This document shows, in pieces, positions 63,601-64,000 of a stretch of DNA of 64,000 bases (its first letter is position 1; each line of letters opens with the position of its first letter). Under the pieces are notes generated by a model. That model was not told where the DNA came from, searched no databases, and was given only the letters and a program-made list of their open reading frames with translations. The stretch lies in contig NC_092561.1 of NCBI RefSeq assembly GCF_037975245.1, positions 14,479,001 through 14,543,000 of the forward strand. Direction: 5' to 3'. This DNA is from Apostichopus japonicus (lineage: Eukaryota > Echinodermata > Holothuroidea > Aspidochirotida > Stichopodidae). A program made the translations under genes and the position numbers.

Positions 63601-64000
63601 ACGGCTGCTTCTCAATGTTGCTGGGAGCGTCGCTCAATTCAATATCACTCGGAGCAGCAGTTTTCTCTTGGCCTGTAGAAGAAACAGGAATGAGAAAAAG
63701 GAAAATTAAATGATCAACAAATTGCTGAGGTTGAATTGAAGATGGCTCTTACACTGTCTGTGTTGTGGTCATTGATAGAAAGCTAATGGTACAGTAGGAG
63801 TTTCATAACCTGTGGTGTTGCCACTAGAAGTTGATTAGGATCTTTTAAAATTAGATCTTTTGACAAGTTGTCAGTATATAGTCCCCATGGTAACAATGTA
63901 TGATGTCCATGCACATTTTCTGTGATGTACACTTTGTACCTTCTTTCAGTTGTGCTGAGGAAAATGAATCTTACCCAATCTGTACAATTCCAACCTCGAT
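6433..64000 (-). CDS. ANO7: Anoctamin-7-like gene (TMEM16 family), multi-exon, 5' end outside window
   Basis: This span is the whole visible gene: 28 transcript positions, 31 exons, 879 residues ending at TAG (6433-6435). Anoctamins are ten-pass membrane dimers that act as calcium-activated chloride channels or phospholipid scramblases. Residue numbers count from the first visible codon. Residues about 50-285 form the cytosolic dimerisation domain ([12 protein letters not shown] at 56-67, PLHDG near 244-248, QPLDLVR at 282-288). The ten-TM domain follows. Calcium-site positions known from TMEM16A are all present: N610 and E614 (TM6), E660 and E663 (TM7), N688, E692 and D696 (TM8). Stretches such as EECDASGC, RAQDIGAWY and the C-terminal [12 protein letters not shown] match ANO7 better than ANO1-6 as I recall them, but subfamily needs a tree. 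All exon joins are phase-consistent with GT-AG borders. Expected full length is slightly over 900 residues. Confidence 0.93.
6776..7270. repeat. 14-bp AT-rich tandem repeat in intron e27-e28
   Basis: About 35 near-identical copies of a 14-bp unit (tatctaatataata, with variants at the ata/aca/aaa position). The rest of intron 6601-7605 is plain AT-rich DNA. Confidence 0.95.
7606..7705 (-). CDS. ANO7: Anoctamin exon e27 (start of TM10)
   Basis: Residues 791-824. [19 protein letters not shown] is the CRYR..R...P(Y) loop. Then [13 protein letters not shown] begins TM10. Acceptor gtgtag, donor gtaatt. Confidence 0.95.
8290..8648 (+). pseudogene. Degraded LINE 3' end with TTA microsatellite tail
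   Basis: Broken frames on the plus strand still spell pieces of the common C-terminus of CR1/L2-type LINE reverse transcriptases (GERSF, then [18 protein letters not shown], then a KTHLF-like end). A gcgctatataag tail and a TTA repeat follow (about 8620-8646). Strand and family come from these fragments. The clade is uncertain. Confidence 0.55.
8770..9360. repeat. Degenerate repeat carrying six DR1-like motifs
   Basis: Six near copies of TGACCTTTGACCT at 8779-8790, 8913-8925, 8964-8976, 9103-9115, 9223-9235 and 9338-9350, mostly 110-140 bp apart. 9103-9115 is exact. The surrounding sequence is loosely repeated. Another copy of the motif is at about 2163-2176. Confidence 0.6.
9763..9935 (-). 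CDS. ANO7: Anoctamin exon e26 (TM9 and outer loop)
   Basis: Residues 734-791. [21 protein letters not shown] is the (F)TS(D/E)FIP..VY pattern. An outer loop follows with an N-glycosylation sequon (NAT near residues 786-788) and ends TEC before YRGF. Acceptor ttctag, donor gtgagg. Confidence 0.95.
9936..10670. other. Intron e25-e26
   Basis: Contains a diverged direct duplication: 9951-10046 resembles 10327-10420 (aatgaataaacatgaa, then a tcttt(g/c)c(c)ggaag block). A small tcttgcatcattgcata repeat lies near 10573-10617. Nothing else seen. Confidence 0.5.
10671..10723 (-). CDS. ANO7: Anoctamin exon e25
   Basis: Residues 717-733, [17 protein letters not shown], the W..IL..I..L.V..N stretch at the start of TM9. 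Acceptor ttcacag, donor gtaagt. Confidence 0.95.
10724..11197. other. Intron e24-e25
   Basis: 474 bp, no feature seen. Confidence 0.5.
11198..11350 (-). CDS. ANO7: Anoctamin exon e24 (TM7-TM8, calcium-site residues)
   Basis: Residues 666-716. [20 protein letters not shown] then [13 protein letters not shown] is the best-conserved anoctamin block. N688, E692 and D696 are the TM8 calcium ligands. Ends [12 protein letters not shown]. Acceptor gtctag, donor gtgagc. Confidence 0.97.
11351..11971. other. Intron e23-e24
   Basis: Contains short tcag and tctg microsatellites (about 11502-11550), a G-run near 11910 and an ATA/ATAA tract before the donor of e23. No gene seen. Confidence 0.5.
11972..12111 (-). 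CDS. ANO7: Anoctamin exon e23 (TM6-TM7 linker, calcium-site residues)
   Basis: Residues 619-665. A basic cytosolic helix is followed by [10 protein letters not shown] and [10 protein letters not shown]660 and E663 are the paired TM7 calcium ligands (E-x-x-E). Acceptor ctgcag, donor gtaaat. Confidence 0.95.
12112..12705. other. Intron e22-e23
   Basis: 594 bp with a C-rich stretch (about 12200-12300) and a G-rich stretch near 12540. The open frames here come from base composition. No gene seen. Confidence 0.5.
12706..12803 (-). CDS. ANO7: Anoctamin exon e22 (TM6, calcium-site residues)
   Basis: Residues 586-618. [10 protein letters not shown] starts the exon, then TM6 ends [15 protein letters not shown]610 and E614 align with the TM6 calcium ligands of TMEM16A. 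Acceptor gtgcag, donor gtgagt. Confidence 0.95.
12804..14171. other. Intron e21-e22
   Basis: Contains SINE copy 2 and several long G runs (near 13379-13392, 13876-13887 and 14093-14103). Otherwise no feature seen. Confidence 0.5.
12870..13163 (-). mobile_element. tRNA-derived SINE-like element, copy 2
   Basis: Minus-strand element in the e22-e21 intron. The head has a D-arm/A-box-like TGGCCAATTGG and a B-box GGTTCGATTCC (near 13098-13110), as in a decayed tRNA. The tail has paired agcgcttta blocks and GCGCTATATAAA. Copy 1 is the same family. Confidence 0.72.
14172..14226 (-). CDS. ANO7: Anoctamin exon e21
   Basis: Residues 568-585, [18 protein letters not shown], the outer TM5-TM6 loop. The pattern (G.P..Y..(L/I)FG.R.EEC) matches ANO7 best. 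Acceptor gctcag, donor gtgaga. Confidence 0.92.
14227..15349. other. Intron e20-e21
   Basis: Contains short repeats of atgtgcaaagt near 14770-14812 and a poly-C/poly-A boundary near 14511-14530. No gene seen. Confidence 0.5.
15350..15461 (-). CDS. ANO7: Anoctamin exon e20 (TM5)
   Basis: Residues 531-567. [19 protein letters not shown] is the near-invariant (H)RT.TE.EDSFT.K...F motif. TM5 follows ([19 protein letters not shown]). In TMEM16A, TM5 lines the pore. Acceptor tttcag, donor gtgagt. Confidence 0.96.
15462..16281. other. Intron e19-e20
   Basis: Holds a dispersed repeat copy (15500-15720), a small repeat of catctggggatc near 15895-15990, and a short accaaccat repeat near 16105-16200. 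No other gene seen. Confidence 0.5.
15500..15720 (-). repeat. Dispersed repeat with hairpin motif, copy 1
   Basis: Inverted relative to the copy at 48400-48630 and clearly homologous to it over about 200 bp. The gene-strand motif at 15571-15606 is CTGAAGAA, a GATCCT/AGGATT hairpin, then GAAATGTC. Confidence 0.75.
16282..16318 (-). CDS. ANO7: Anoctamin exon e19
   Basis: Residues 518-530, [12 protein letters not shown], the (I/V)YE.(V/I)A..LT.(L/W)E link between TM4 and TM5. Acceptor tttgcag, donor gtaagt. Confidence 0.93.
16683..16856. repeat. Degenerate tandem repeat of about 55 bp
   Basis: Roughly four diverged copies of a unit with atgc(g/a)gtt, aaccacc and (g/t)tac(t/c)gaaat blocks, just before the 80-bp array. 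Confidence 0.6.
16890..19677. repeat. 79-81-bp minisatellite, about 35 copies, in intron e18-e19
   Basis: Near-identical units containing gcctagatccgttacttctg, gaagtgactcgtttcaagtc and tatccttcagtacttgatat. Units vary in the G run, in gtttcaagtc/gtttgacgtc, and in c(c/g)gtta. The final unit runs into the donor of e18 (gtaagt at 19679-19684), whose intron start reads like the repeat. Unique spacers are absent. Confidence 0.97.
19685..19849 (-). CDS. ANO7: Anoctamin exon e18 (TM3-TM4)
   Basis: 55 codons (residues 463-517). Starts [19 protein letters not shown], the rest of TM3, and ends in the hydrophobic TM4 ([12 protein letters not shown]). Acceptor gggtag, donor gtaagt. The 80-bp minisatellite of the next intron starts immediately after this donor. 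Confidence 0.95.
20149..20252. mobile_element. Foldback (MITE-like) element, copy 1
   Basis: About 104 bp bounded by inverted ends: catgcttcaaagcactcg at the left, and caagtgctttaaagcatg at the right. It is related to the element at 22551-22652. The right arm leads into the 45-bp array. Confidence 0.55.
20241..20509. repeat. 45-bp tandem repeat, six copies
   Basis: Unit starts gctttgaagcatgataaata and ends catgaatattcaact, with copies beginning every 45 bp (20286, 20331, 20376 and so on). Because 45 is a multiple of three, it makes open frames on both strands, and these are not genes. Confidence 0.95.
22551..22652. mobile_element. Foldback (MITE-like) element, copy 2
   Basis: 102 bp with near-perfect terminal inverted repeats of about 30 bp: cttcaaagcactcgtactg at the left and the complement of cagtacgagtgctctgaag at the right. 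It sits 69 bp from e17d. Confidence 0.7.
22721..22795 (-). CDS. ANO7: Anoctamin alternative exon e17d (start of TM3)
   Basis: Fourth and most divergent 75-nt version. Phase 0/0, acceptor cccgtag, donor gtaaga. The peptide begins [15 protein letters not shown] and ends ITFM. It keeps E3, P4, R9, F12, R14, F24 and M25 of the shared pattern, but replaces FPRL with FARY and is near neutral in charge. Confidence 0.85.
22796..23905. other. Intron e17c-e17d
   Basis: 1.1 kb separating alternative exons c and d. Purine-rich (ag/gga) near 22820-23060. No other exon seen. Confidence 0.55.
23906..23980 (-). CDS. ANO7: Anoctamin alternative exon e17c (start of TM3)
   Basis: Third 75-nt version. Phase 0/0, acceptor gatcag, donor gtaagg. 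The peptide begins [15 protein letters not shown] and ends SILFM. It is the closest to the generic anoctamin sequence here and perhaps the default choice. Confidence 0.9.
23981..24685. other. Intron e17b-e17c
   Basis: 0.7 kb between alternative exons b and c. Has a small ccccaatgtgtttgacatta duplication near 24262-24301. No other exon seen. Confidence 0.55.
24686..24760 (-). CDS. ANO7: Anoctamin alternative exon e17b (start of TM3)
   Basis: Second 75-nt version. Phase 0/0, acceptor gtatacag, donor gtaagg. The peptide begins [15 protein letters not shown] and ends TILFM. It has fewer basic residues than a and c (about net +1). The intron after the donor shares a tcggagg block with e17c. Confidence 0.9.
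24761..25938. other. Intron e17a-e17b
   Basis: 1.2 kb between alternative exons a and b. Directly after the donor of e17a the intron start is duplicated (about 25898-25938). No other exon seen. Confidence 0.55.
25939..26013 (-). CDS. ANO7: Anoctamin alternative exon e17a (start of TM3)
   Basis: First of four 75-nt versions of this segment in transcription order. Phase 0/0, acceptor actcaaag (an unusual AAG), donor gtaaaa. The peptide begins [15 protein letters not shown] and ends TLVFM. It then joins ILLVVAAVV in e18 to complete TM3. About net +2 charge. Confidence 0.9.
27433..27468. other. Perfect 13-bp hairpin in intron e16-e17a
   Basis: Arms aaacctgccgttt (27433-27445) and aaacggcaggttt (27456-27468) around a 10-base loop. 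It would form in the pre-mRNA on either strand. Confidence 0.8.
28900..29990. repeat. Degenerate tandem array of about 55-70 bp
   Basis: Repeated blocks of (ac)atgtccac, acagctagctta and gacaaag.(g/c)(a/c)cctcattc, most regular at 29640-29880 (period about 63-66 bp). Confidence 0.7.
30058..30440. repeat. Tandem duplication, unit about 190 bp
   Basis: Two copies (about 30058-30245 and 30247-30440) of a block beginning catgtttgtattacattcag and ending tgttcaagtcctcg, with a few differences. Confidence 0.85.
30441..30529. repeat. Tandem array at the donor of e16
   Basis: Repeats of cacactgacaaac and acatacct. On the gene strand it contains gtatgt donors at the true site (next to 30530), at 30485-30490 (39 nt further, in frame) and at 30444-30449. 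Confidence 0.8.
30530..30592 (-). CDS. ANO7: Anoctamin exon e16 (TM2-TM3 loop)
   Basis: 21 codons (residues 417-437), [21 protein letters not shown], the RPEFEA...NPIT-like cytosolic loop. It ends in phase 0 at donor gtatgt. This donor must choose among four alternative acceptors (e17a-d). It lies at the edge of a tandem array with a second donor 39 nt downstream. Confidence 0.95.
30593..31930. other. Introns e15-e16 and e14-e15 (around exon e15)
   Basis: Outside exon e15 (31172-31254) the two introns show only a C-rich patch near 30955-30975 and pyrimidine-rich stretches near 31585-31810. No other gene seen. Confidence 0.5.
31172..31254 (-). CDS. ANO7: Anoctamin exon e15 (end of TM2)
   Basis: Residues 390-416. 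[21 protein letters not shown] is the conserved EFWKR...AY.WD segment at the cytosolic end of TM2. Donor gtaacc. Confidence 0.95.
31931..31991 (-). CDS. ANO7: Anoctamin exon e14 (TM2)
   Basis: Residues 369-389, [20 protein letters not shown]. This is the (L/R)FDNGATVFF-type start of TM2, one of the most conserved anoctamin segments. Acceptor ttccag, donor gtaagt. Confidence 0.95.
32033..32426. repeat. 155-bp satellite, left part
   Basis: About two and a half copies of a 155-bp unit (tcagacaacattgacttta, gtagtaattgacctagtg, aatttcgtttacgcatcggg). Interrupted at 32426 by the retrotransposon. The first copy is more diverged. Confidence 0.93.
32422..32426. repeat. Target site duplication, left (GCGTA)
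   Basis: Five bases directly before the LTR start TGTCAC. The same five bases follow the right LTR at 41727-41731. Five bp is typical of Ty3/gypsy insertion. Confidence 0.9.
32427..34426 (+). repeat. 5' LTR of the retrotransposon
   Basis: Begins TGTCACATTAG and ends GGGTGACA. I saw no difference from the 3' LTR, which is offset by exactly 7300 bp. An AATAAA lies at 34274-34279. The open frame at 33555-33914 recurs in the other LTR and has no recognisable domain. Confidence 0.96.
34433..34450 (+). promoter_or_regulatory. Primer binding site, tRNA-Pro-like
   Basis: TGGGGGCCTGTCCGGGAA, six bases after the 5' LTR. It differs at about three positions from the well-known tRNA-Pro site used by gammaretroviruses. 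Confidence 0.7.
34911..36977 (+). CDS. Retrotransposon Gag, protease and N-terminal integrase part
   Basis: The frame opens at 34875. I prefer the second Met (34911, [10 protein letters not shown]) as start because the first twelve residues look unrelated. Residue numbers below count from 34875. There is a coiled-coil, charged N-terminus (about 15-105). A capsid region follows with a SCAN-like part (about 200-288: [25 protein letters not shown]). A zinc knuckle at 344-357 (CX2CX4HX4C) comes next. The protease-like region has DSG at 465-467 and ILGN near 529-532. The final part (about 640-700) is the start of the integrase zinc-binding domain. The frame stops at 36975-36977, one base into the ATG of the next frame, inside that domain. 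Confidence 0.92.
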   Translation: MTSQLELEKLVSIGEKLGLKGVELKQFLDDERDKLKQERDEERDRRAKQRAIDAHEQEEDRQRQEKIEREKAKQLEIQLKIEEAKQAQAEAQAQIGNGGYHGNGSAARSRPPKLPPFNQEKDDIDAYINRFERYATLQGWDRDTVWATSLSALIQGCGLFEYSSLSLEDSKDYDKVKQALLRAYHLTADGFRKKFRDIRPAHEDTGTKYVTKLKNYLHRWMELEEVTTYEQLQDIILREQFLNSCSKDLETFLKERKPKNITTMGEFTDQYVEAHGGWYPGHSKNSRSTQNSNSTRNQNRNNGRFHNHNQKFQQQNQKGKTYSGQRSEPRKCYICDKPGHFARDCRTKRMQTMALMTDVFSDMMEKRASTLTEQNLLDKKETGGACTDIGAFMMVKPDPHLFQASKKGFFTLDCGHKLTVLTQVTAACKDQNLSSMPVQMGKIGNQSVKVLRDSGCSGVVVRSQYVKPSQMTGDVKTCILIDGTVRQYPVANILVDTPYFSGSVSALCMNDPVYDLILGNVPGVREPTNPDPNWEESQTQDQPVQPPPNVTKPMAIRNDDDPNTVAAAQTRSQSKAKEKPFKKLKVSSPIGEEVTADMLREKQQQDPTLEKIRQLAETGDDKVSKNGSTHKYVKSSGILYREFSSPRVEFGNRFRQVVVPVDYRDHVLKVAHESILGVIKDPKRRVIK
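36977..39562 (+). CDS. Retrotransposon integrase, reverse transcriptase and RNase H
   Basis: 861 residues. The rest of the integrase zinc domain (WPGM, CX2C at 17-23 region) leads to a DD35E core with D53, D113 and E149. A GPF-type C-terminal module lies near 289-292 (WKGPFPIV). Reverse transcriptase follows from about 400 (PYPIP, QIPM, MMPFGL) with YVDD at 580-583. RNase H has D731, E770, D797 and D840. All catalytic residues are intact. It is not a separate protein in origin: the frame is the continuation of the previous one after a one-base shift. The ATG at 36977 could be fortuitous. Confidence 0.94.
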   Translation: MSDFTWPGMQADVTRYCQSCDVCQRTLPKGRVTKVPLGSMPLIEEPFQRVAVDLVGPIKPATERGHRYILVLVDYATRYPEAVPMKTIEAESVAEELLGIYSRLGFPKEVLTDQGSQFVSGVMKEVSRLLSIRRLTTTPYHAMCNGLVEKFNGTLKAMLKKMCDERPKDWDRYIDPLLFAYRETPQESTGFSPFELLYGRTVRGPMRILKELWTGESEVSETKTVYQYVLDLQERLEQTCQLAREELKKSRQRYKTYYNKKARVRNMKVGEEVLLLLPTDKNKLLMQWKGPFPIVEKVGTMNYKIDFGHRVKTFHANLLKKYNRREVAATMFEMPIQSMYEVVCTSVLEDEPQEESGISELKSFSTDDLIHLPPMFQKERSTDVNISGQLGKTKTQQVQQILTEFEDSLTDLPGKTKLGEHVIKVSDTTPIRSKPYPIPHALRDDIRKEIQSMLRMGVISHSKSPYACPLVALKKPDGSLRACCDTRKINMITEFDAEPVPDQEEIFAKLSKDCYFSKIDLSKGYWQIPMAKESKPLTAFVTHDGLYEFNMMPFGLVNSGATFNRVMRKLLKGIENVHSYVDDILIHTQTWEEHLQRVKEVFTRIKKANLTARPTKCFIGYNEVEFLGHIIGEGRVKPKPDKIKAIQQAERPTTKTQVRSFLGLVGYYRKFVPNFAAVAVPLTNCTKKGEPNVIRWGESQEQAFQTLKSKLASSPILQLPDLHREFTLRTDASDTGVGAILLQEFAGEKFPVAYASKKLNKSQMRYSVMERECLAVVWAVLKFEPYLYGKEFVIETDHQPLTCIRKSKVANGRIMRWALALQPYRYRIQVIKGADNVGADYLSRSTEIMQANFLSFISKEL
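39709..39721 (+). promoter_or_regulatory. Polypurine tract
   Basis: Purine run aaaggagggag a few bases before the 3' LTR, where plus-strand DNA synthesis would start. Confidence 0.75.
39727..41726 (+). repeat. 3' LTR of the retrotransposon
   Basis: Same length and apparently the same sequence as the 5' LTR, which points to a recent insertion (the two are identical at the moment of integration). AATAAA at 41574-41579. Confidence 0.96.
41727..42266. repeat. 155-bp satellite, right part
   Basis: Continuation of the same satellite after the retrotransposon, about three and a half copies at exactly 155-bp spacing (for example units at 41740 and 41895). Confidence 0.95.
42360..42465 (-). CDS. ANO7: Anoctamin exon e13 (cysteine-rich outer loop)
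   Basis: Residues 334-368. Encodes the extracellular TM1-TM2 loop with cysteines 337, 348, 351, 355 and 364, including [12 protein letters not shown], the family's MCPLC..C.(Y/F)W motif. These cysteines form disulfides in known structures. The next intron (to e14) carries the retrotransposon. Confidence 0.95.
42466..43365. other. Intron e12-e13
   Basis: 900 bp. A G-rich patch near 42838-42855. No other feature seen. Confidence 0.5.
43366..43500 (-). CDS. ANO7: Anoctamin exon e12 (TM1)
   Basis: Residues 289-333. Starts [15 protein letters not shown], the (x)YFGEKI..YFAWLG signature, then a long hydrophobic stretch (about 299-324) forming TM1. Acceptor tctag. The donor is placed at gtaagc so that a Val codon is completed by e13. 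Confidence 0.95.
43501..44809. other. Intron e11-e12
   Basis: Contains a direct repeat of aggaatttcactgtaaatc (near 43925 and 44098) and the retroposon tail at 44145-44242. No gene seen. Confidence 0.5.
44145..44242 (+). repeat. Retroposon tail fragment
   Basis: Short plus-strand fragment with attgtaaagcgctc and aagagcgctaaataaa followed by an A/T-rich simple tail. It resembles the shared 3' tail of the SINE and LINE copies elsewhere in the window. No head is seen. Confidence 0.45.
44810..44874 (-). CDS. ANO7: Anoctamin exon e11
   Basis: Residues 267-288, [22 protein letters not shown]. This is the classic L.E.WA....YK.QPLDLIR segment that leads from the cytosolic domain to TM1. Donor gtagga. 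Confidence 0.95.
45549..45661 (-). CDS. ANO7: Anoctamin exon e10
   Basis: Residues 230-266. Contains the strongly conserved AAFPLHDG motif (residues 241-248) and ends NDRH, just before the LLYEEWA helix. Acceptor gctcag, donor gtaagt. Confidence 0.95.
45960..46085 (-). repeat. Dispersed repeat with hairpin motif, diverged copy 3
   Basis: The minus-strand motif at 45971-46012 reads GCCTCTGAACAAGATCC, a short loop, then GATCGAAACGTCAGGC. It is followed, as in copies 1 and 2, by a gataag.c..tttg.caac block. Confidence 0.6.
46328..46382 (-). CDS. ANO7: Anoctamin exon e9
   Basis: Residues 211-229, [18 protein letters not shown], continuing the RSRIVxEIL helix of the dimerisation domain. Donor gtgagt. 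It ends in a split Gly codon. Confidence 0.9.
46696..46750 (-). CDS. ANO7: Anoctamin exon e8
   Basis: Residues 193-210, [18 protein letters not shown]. It matches the anoctamin pattern of an aromatic-rich segment ending in TRSRI before V-x-EIL. Acceptor cactag, donor gtaagt. Confidence 0.92.
47515..47651 (-). CDS. ANO7: Anoctamin exon e7
   Basis: Residues 147-192 of the dimerisation domain, ending in a split Glu codon. Acceptor tttaaag, donor gtaagt. Variable in the family. Identified by frame continuity, and by its end leading into [10 protein letters not shown] of e8. Confidence 0.88.
48400..48630 (+). repeat. Dispersed repeat with hairpin motif, copy 2
   Basis: Plus-strand copy of the repeat at 15500-15720. 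Motif at 48514-48553: CTGAAGAA, a GATCCT-GCT-AGGATC hairpin, then AAAATGTC, flanked by gcct/aggc. Confidence 0.75.
48651..48743 (-). CDS. ANO7: Anoctamin exon e6
   Basis: 31 codons (residues 116-146), acceptor cttcag, donor gtatat. Encodes [20 protein letters not shown] and MPIK, the conserved strand-helix of the N-terminal domain (the F.K.HAPW..L..YAE pattern common to anoctamins). Confidence 0.93.
48803..49130. repeat. Pyrimidine-rich minisatellite, about 12 copies of 24-30 bp
   Basis: Unit: ccctcc(ccctcc)tccttgtgcagattcag. The variable number of ctc triplets changes the unit length. Open frames across it are compositional. Confidence 0.95.
49505..49645. repeat. C-rich tandem repeat
   Basis: Repeats of cccctgccccatcccct. 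On the gene strand this is a run of G tracts (GGGG...GGGG) with quadruplex potential. Confidence 0.9.
51468..51806. repeat. Tandem duplication, unit about 180 bp
   Basis: Copies at about 51468-51604 and 51652-51806 share acctaaaacctaaaaatccc, catttgacagt and aatgaatacattgttt blocks. The second copy has a short extra segment. Confidence 0.85.
52031..52255. repeat. Tandem duplication, unit about 130 bp
   Basis: Two diverged copies containing gagcggccagctct, ctagtaataac, tctcaagtgc and gaggtactcc. Confidence 0.8.
52848..52990. repeat. tatatcccttt tandem repeat
   Basis: About eight copies of a 15-18-bp unit, ccctgtgtatatccctt, with variants. Confidence 0.9.
56995..57027 (-). CDS. ANO7: Anoctamin small acidic exon e5 (33 nt)
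   Basis: Eleven codons, [11 protein letters not shown], phase 0 on both sides, donor gtaagg. The acceptor (catcaatag) has a poor pyrimidine tract, which suits an optional exon. It joins in frame to e6, which itself starts EEEK, and makes a long acidic linker. Confidence 0.62.
57028..59444. other. Intron e4-e5
   Basis: Holds dispersed repeat copy 4 (57550-57690) and a C-rich short tandem repeat (58325-58495, with cctccacccttcccc and gcatacct.cctgatggca). No other gene seen. Confidence 0.5.
57550..57690 (+). repeat. Dispersed repeat with hairpin motif, degraded copy 4
   Basis: Plus strand: ACCTCTGAAAAAGC, a decayed hairpin, AAAACATTGAG at 57571-57612. An acagataagcactttgttaac block follows that matches the other copies. 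Confidence 0.5.
59445..59459 (-). CDS. ANO7: Anoctamin microexon e4 (15 nt)
   Basis: Five codons, ADADS, between a clean acceptor (ggccgcag) and a consensus donor (gtaagt). It is phase 0 on both sides, so skipping keeps the frame. Called from splice sites and frame only, because there is no homology to test at this length. Confidence 0.6.
59712..59983. repeat. Tandem duplication, unit about 154 bp
   Basis: Copies at 59712-59832 and 59866-59983 share gcatgcttcaaagtagag and cttagaattaactacaggag blocks nearly unchanged. Confidence 0.9.
61002..61265. repeat. Tandem duplication, unit about 162 bp
   Basis: Copies near 61002-61110 and 61163-61265 share gttacatgct(a/t)tgttcatta, tggcctgactcatta and gaagtgagaaaatattctag. 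Confidence 0.9.
61972..62160 (-). CDS. ANO7: Anoctamin exon e3 (start of dimerisation domain)
   Basis: 63 codons (residues 37-99), phase 0 at both ends, acceptor ctgcag, donor gtgaaa. Contains [17 protein letters not shown], the hallmark DGxRxIDYVLxY-type strand of the anoctamin N-terminal domain. A highly charged helix follows ([17 protein letters not shown]). Confidence 0.93.
62161..63974. other. Introns e2-e3 and e1-e2 (around exon e2)
   Basis: Outside exon e2 (63590-63672) only a G-rich patch near 62221-62265, a short duplication near 62525-62585 (acagtgcactta) and a C-rich patch near 62955-63012. No other gene seen. Confidence 0.5.
63590..63672 (-). CDS. ANO7: Anoctamin exon e2 (N-terminal, cytosolic)
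   Basis: Acceptor ctacag, donor gtaggt. Encodes residues 9-36, polar and acidic ([20 protein letters not shown]), with no domain recognised. It is a cytosolic N-terminal extension of the kind that varies between anoctamins. It ends in phase 0. Confidence 0.75.
63975..64000 (-). CDS. ANO7: Anoctamin exon e1 (partial at window edge)
   Basis: Encodes SRLELYRL and the first base of a Gly codon, then donor gtaaga. Cut by the window end. It is supported only by the donor and by phase agreement with e2, so it is the weakest exon call. Confidence 0.55.

Overview
The window is eukaryotic, intron-rich and AT-rich. It is dominated by a single gene on the minus strand: an anoctamin (TMEM16 family) that most resembles vertebrate ANO7. 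I recover 28 transcript positions carried by 31 exons. They run from a partial exon at the right edge (63975-64000) to the stop codon at 6433-6435 and give 879 residues in one continuous frame, with every splice phase agreeing. The N-terminus lies beyond 64000. All seven calcium-site residues known from TMEM16A are present. The host looks like a marine invertebrate deuterostome, plausibly an echinoderm. The evidence is a deuterostome-type Gmr1-like LTR element, tRNA-derived SINEs with a LINE-like tail, and the abundance of minisatellites. The species cannot be fixed from this sequence.

Layout, left to right. 1-6432 is the 3' flank or 3' UTR and contains a SINE copy and a dispersed repeat, with no second gene seen. 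6433-16318 holds the last exons (e28 to e19), interleaved with a 14-bp AT satellite, a LINE 3' remnant, DR1-like motifs and a second SINE copy. 16890-19677 is an array of about 35 units of 79-81 bp that ends at the splice donor of e18. 20149-22652 holds two foldback elements and a 45-bp array. 22721-26013 holds four alternative versions of one 75-nt exon (e17a-d). 28900-30530 is repeat-rich and leads to e16. 32427-41726 is a complete 9.3-kb Ty3/gypsy-type retrotransposon with identical 2.0-kb LTRs. It lies antisense to the gene inside a 155-bp satellite in the intron between e14 and e13. 42360-48743 holds e13 to e6, and 48744-63974 holds long introns with small N-terminal exons, including a 15-nt microexon.

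The most striking result is the e17 cluster. Four exons of exactly 75 nt, all in phase 0 and all homologous, encode interchangeable 25-residue versions of the cytosolic TM2-TM3 linker and the start of TM3. In TMEM16 proteins TM3 helps form the ion or lipid pathway. The arrangement looks like mutually exclusive splicing that could yield four versions of the protein. Just upstream, the donor of e16 sits in a tandem array that offers a second in-frame donor (+13 residues). Two small phase-0 exons (15 and 33 nt) could tune an acidic N-terminal linker. The retrotransposon has integrase before reverse transcriptase, a Gag region resembling the SCAN domain, and one frame break.
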